From Bacillus proteolyticus (GTDB lineage: Bacteria; Bacillota; Bacilli; Bacillales; Bacillaceae_G): a stretch of DNA of 33,976 nt. Below, piece after piece: positions 31,856 through 33,976 of the stretch. The notes below the pieces were generated by a model. That model did not search any database. It was not told the origin of the DNA and was given only the letters and a program-made list of their open reading frames with translations. The translations under genes and the position numbers were made by a program. Position 1 is the stretch's first letter; every line of letters begins with the position of its first letter. The DNA is taken from the NCBI RefSeq assembly GCF_001884065.1, contig NZ_MACH01000070.1:1-33976 (forward strand), in the 5' to 3' direction.

Positions 31856-32600
31856 TTGCATTTCCTCCTAATAATGCTAAAACCTCTAGAATTTTTTGAT
31901 AGAATACTTTGCGATTATCTCCACAATAAATCTCATTGTATAACTGTCCATCTTTGATAAACACAATGCGATCACAATAACTTGCAGCCATTGCATCATG
32001 TGTCACTAACATCATCGTTGTGCTATTCTCTTTATTAAGCTTTGTCAATAATCCCATCACATCACTAGCAGATTTTGAATCCAGATTTCCTGTAGGCTCA
32101 TCCGCAAGTAATAATTTCGGATTATGAATAGTAGCTCGCGCGATTGCTGTTCTTTGTGCTTGCCCACCAGAAATTTCATACGTACGTTTATCTAATATTT
32201 CAGTTATCCCTAGTTTTTCAGCAATAGCTTCCACTTTCCCTTCCATTTCTCTAGGGCTTACACCATCAAGCGTAAGTGGAAGAACAATATTTTCTTTCAC
32301 TGTCAGTGTATTAAGGAGATTAAATGATTGAAAAACAAACCCTAATTCACGTCTTCGAAATAAAGACAACTGATCTGGAGATAACAGATATGGATTTTCT
32401 CCATGAATTAATACTTCTCCTGATGTTGGAGCATCTATAGTAGACACCATATTTAATAGCGTTGTTTTACCACTCCCAGATGGTCCCATAATTCCTACAA
32501 ATTCACCTTTGTTTATTTTTAAATCAATATGGGATAATGCTGTATAAGAAATTTTCCCAGGATAAACTTTCCCTAAATCTGAAACATGTAGTATCTCCAC
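31830..32600 (-). CDS. BceA-like ABC transporter ATPase
   Basis: About 256 residues. Walker A is GPSGSGKTTLLN, Q-loop FVFQSFNLL, signature EISGGQAQRTAIARA (ISGGQ for LSGGQ), Walker B LLLADEPTGNLDS and H-loop LVTHD, all intact. Sequence is of the MacB/BceA type. GTG at 32598-32600 is preferred over ATG at 32618, because GAAGGTGA is spaced for it and BceA proteins usually begin with the (M/V)EILHVSDL segment. The operon order is ATPase, permease, lipoprotein. A conserved 72-bp block with tandem CTAACA half-sites lies upstream and is the likely response-regulator site. Confidence 0.88.
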   Translation of the reverse strand: MEILHVSDLGKVYPGKISYTALSHIDLKINKGEFVGIMGPSGSGKTTLLNMVSTIDAPTSGEVLIHGENPYLLSPDQLSLFRRRELGFVFQSFNLLNTLTVKENIVLPLTLDGVSPREMEGKVEAIAEKLGITEILDKRTYEISGGQAQRTAIARATIHNPKLLLADEPTGNLDSKSASDVMGLLTKLNKENSTTMMLVTHDAMAASYCDRIVFIKDGQLYNEIYCGDNRKVFYQKILEVLALLGGNANDFSTVRI

Positions 32601-32664
32601 AAGTTTTTCACCTTCCATTTCTCTTTTCGATACATGAAGTGTAACCTATACTTAGTATGTCTCA

Positions 32665-32736
32665 TATCGATTTCCCTAACATTTATCTAACAAGTTTGTA
32701 AGATTCAAAAGAAAAAACCGATGAAAAGTCTACCTT
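32665..32736 (-). repeat. 72-bp direct repeat, copy 1: terminator half and putative operator before the bceA-like gene
   Basis: Identical at all 72 positions to 33905-33976 (offset 1240), which runs to the window edge. It contains TGTTAG-N5-TGTTAG on the minus strand (32676-32692), a tandem half-site pair with 11-bp period, as bound by OmpR-type response regulators. The kinase-gene terminator arm is included too. Confidence 0.75.
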
Positions 32737-32745
32737 TCATCGGTT
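32717..32745 (-). terminator. Terminator of the sensor kinase tail
   Basis: AACCGATGAAA (32717-32727) pairs with TTTCATCGGTT (32735-32745). On minus the stem is followed by TTTTTT. The kinase stop codon is in the stem. Confidence 0.75.
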
Positions 32746-32845
32746 AACGAGATGCATACGGGAATACGATTCTAACTTTTGTTCCCTTACCTACCTCAGA
32801 TTCTAGCTCAATCTTATGATTTAATTTTTCACATACTTCTTTAAC
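32744..32845 (-). pseudogene. Sensor histidine kinase, last 33 codons
   Basis: Minus-strand frame reads VKEVCEKLNHKIELESEVGK and GTKVRIVFPYASR then stops. This is the C-terminal end of a BceS-type kinase ATPase domain (after the G2 box: LVKEVCEKLGH..I.SE.G.GT.V.I.FP). Homology ends near 32845, where the DUF418 gene begins. The full kinase gene is expected beyond the right edge, where the repeat copy at 33905 leads. The fragment is thus a duplicated tail, not a cut gene (inference). Confidence 0.75.
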
Positions 32846-33842
32846 AGGTTTTGTTTTCTTTAAAATTAGAATCTTTCGCGAATGAATCTACAATTCGAAT
32901 TTTCTTCCAATATATCCCGATACGCCATATCCATTCTAAAGGTCCCATTCTGAAGTACTTTAACCATATGTTACTATAAATAATTTGTATAACAATAATG
33001 GATAGACCGATACCTAAATAGGTTAAGAATGAGAATTTTCCATTTTCTAAATAGTCAAAAACAATAGATGTGTGCACTATAAAGTTTGACATAGACATTC
33101 GGCCAAATGCGATTAAACATGAGAACATACTTCTTACCATGGGAATCATACTTAAAATGGTAAAGCAAACAATATAAAATAGGGGCAGTACGAAAGAACT
33201 AAAATTATTCATCCAGCCATAAGAATAGTATGTTAAAAAGAAAAGGAGGACTAAACCTGTTACAAGTAATACCTTATATCTTTGTAGGTGATTGAAAAAA
33301 GATACTTGTCCTAAAAATATCCCTAAAATAACCATTGAAAACCCGCTTAACATGCTTACTAAAGATACAATTTGATTATTAGTTGATTCACCTTCAATTA
33401 AAACCATGTCACGTGTGAACCAAATTAATATTGCAATAGCGATAAAAACGATAATGTTAATCATCGGTGGTATATACTGAAATACAAATCCTATTAGCCC
33501 ATAAATTGCATACATAATAAATAATCCACCGGCAGGGACCCCTACAAATGTACATGTAACACCAATTAATAACAGGATAATAAAACGCCGGATATATATT
33601 AAATTTGCCCTTTCACCCCTCTTCTTTAAATTTGACATTAATAATGCAGAAGATAAGCCTAGAAGGAACATAAATATATAAATAAATTTGGATACCATGA
33701 AAGTGTAAACGAAAGAGCTAAAATAAGGATGGGCATCAGTGCTCACCATACTCGTGTTTTGAAATATATTTGTAAAAGTAATGCCTATAAGCGCAAATCC
33801 CCGTAAATAATCAACTATTTCAATACGTTGCTTTTGTATCAT
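32841..33842 (-). CDS. DUF418 family membrane protein
   Basis: 333 residues with eight to ten hydrophobic helices. It starts QRIEIVDYLRGFALIGITFT, as in the DUF418/DUF1624 (YeiB-like) acyltransferase-related group. The C-terminal DUF418 box is seen in FGRMSMSNFIVHTSIVF and YFRMGPLEWIWRIGIYWKK. The last residues (VDSFAKDSNFKENKTC) run into the duplicated kinase tail, and the stop TAA lies within kinase-derived DNA, so the native C-terminus may have been altered. GGAGAAAGG is before ATG. The upstream 72-bp repeat places it under the same putative operator as the ABC module. Function unknown. Confidence 0.85.
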   Translation of the reverse strand: MIQKQRIEIVDYLRGFALIGITFTNIFQNTSMVSTDAHPYFSSFVYTFMVSKFIYIFMFLLGLSSALLMSNLKKRGERANLIYIRRFIILLLIGVTCTFVGVPAGGLFIMYAIYGLIGFVFQYIPPMINIIVFIAIAILIWFTRDMVLIEGESTNNQIVSLVSMLSGFSMVILGIFLGQVSFFNHLQRYKVLLVTGLVLLFFLTYYSYGWMNNFSSFVLPLFYIVCFTILSMIPMVRSMFSCLIAFGRMSMSNFIVHTSIVFDYLENGKFSFLTYLGIGLSIIVIQIIYSNIWLKYFRMGPLEWIWRIGIYWKKIRIVDSFAKDSNFKENKTC

Positions 33843-33904
33843 AATTCCTTTCTCCTTTCAGTTTTGATTCTACATACAATGTACATATTGCATAGGATTT
33901 TTCC

Positions 33905-33976
33905 TATCGATTTCCCTAACATTTATCTAACAAGTTTGTAAGATTCAAAAGAAAAAACCGATGAAAAGTCTACCTT
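33905..33976 (-). repeat. 72-bp direct repeat, copy 2: before the DUF418 gene
   Basis: Exact copy of 32665-32736; it continues past the window edge. It places the tandem TGTTAG pair (33916-33932) about 75-90 bp upstream of the DUF418 start. Confidence 0.75.

Overview
The window looks like chromosome or large-replicon accessory DNA of a Bacillus cereus group bacterium (cereus/thuringiensis/anthracis type). The DNA is AT-rich with strong AGGAGG-type ribosome sites. It carries an exosporium-leader protein of the BclA kind, two DUF4183 spore-surface proteins, exact sigma-K promoter matches, IS231-, IS66- and IS6-type insertion sequence remains, a VanY-like carboxypeptidase and a Bce-type ABC transporter. 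This assignment is inferred from protein families and motifs; no database search was run.

Layout. 1-348: 3' end of an IS231-like element. 514-4725: four tightly coupled genes for a PIG-L deacetylase, a GT4 glycosyltransferase, an ATP-grasp ligase and an APH-fold kinase, which look like one pathway making an amino-sugar conjugate or a spore-coat modification. 5232-8024: an integrase relic, an exosporium-leader gene with its sigma-K promoter, an SDR dehydrogenase and a doubly broken DUF3189 gene. 8426-11845: a decayed prophage segment holding about ten repeated hairpins whose pairing favours minus-strand RNA, a structured leader RNA, an ArpU-type regulator and a small tyrosine recombinase. 12209-12835: a CmcI-like methyltransferase whose start codon appears to be ATA, flanked by two diverged 69-bp repeats. 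13293-15855: two DUF4183 spore-surface genes, an IS66 scar and an unknown glutamate-rich protein with a sigma-K-like -10. 16241-17369: xerS under a LexA-type box. 18340-21615: relics of an HNH nuclease, a Cna-B adhesin and a histidine kinase, between intact DUF3224, VanY-like and UPF0457/SunI-like genes.

21868-25502: a long AT-rich spacer, a Fic-fold protein lacking the catalytic histidine, and a dead IS6-family element without target duplication. 25666-28988: an S9 peptidase, a strongly cationic 63-residue peptide convergent with a two-helix membrane protein, a MITE-like element and a decapitated TetR gene. 29118-33976: lipoprotein, permease and ATPase of a Bce-type peptide-sensing/resistance ABC module, all on the minus strand. 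Next to it lies a DUF418 membrane protein gene sitting between two identical 72-bp copies of the terminator and putative operator; one copy also carries the last codons of a sensor kinase.

Recurring themes are spore-surface genes with sigma-K promoters, cell-envelope antibiotic response (VanY-like, Bce-type, kinase tails), and extensive decay by nonsense, frameshift and insertion.
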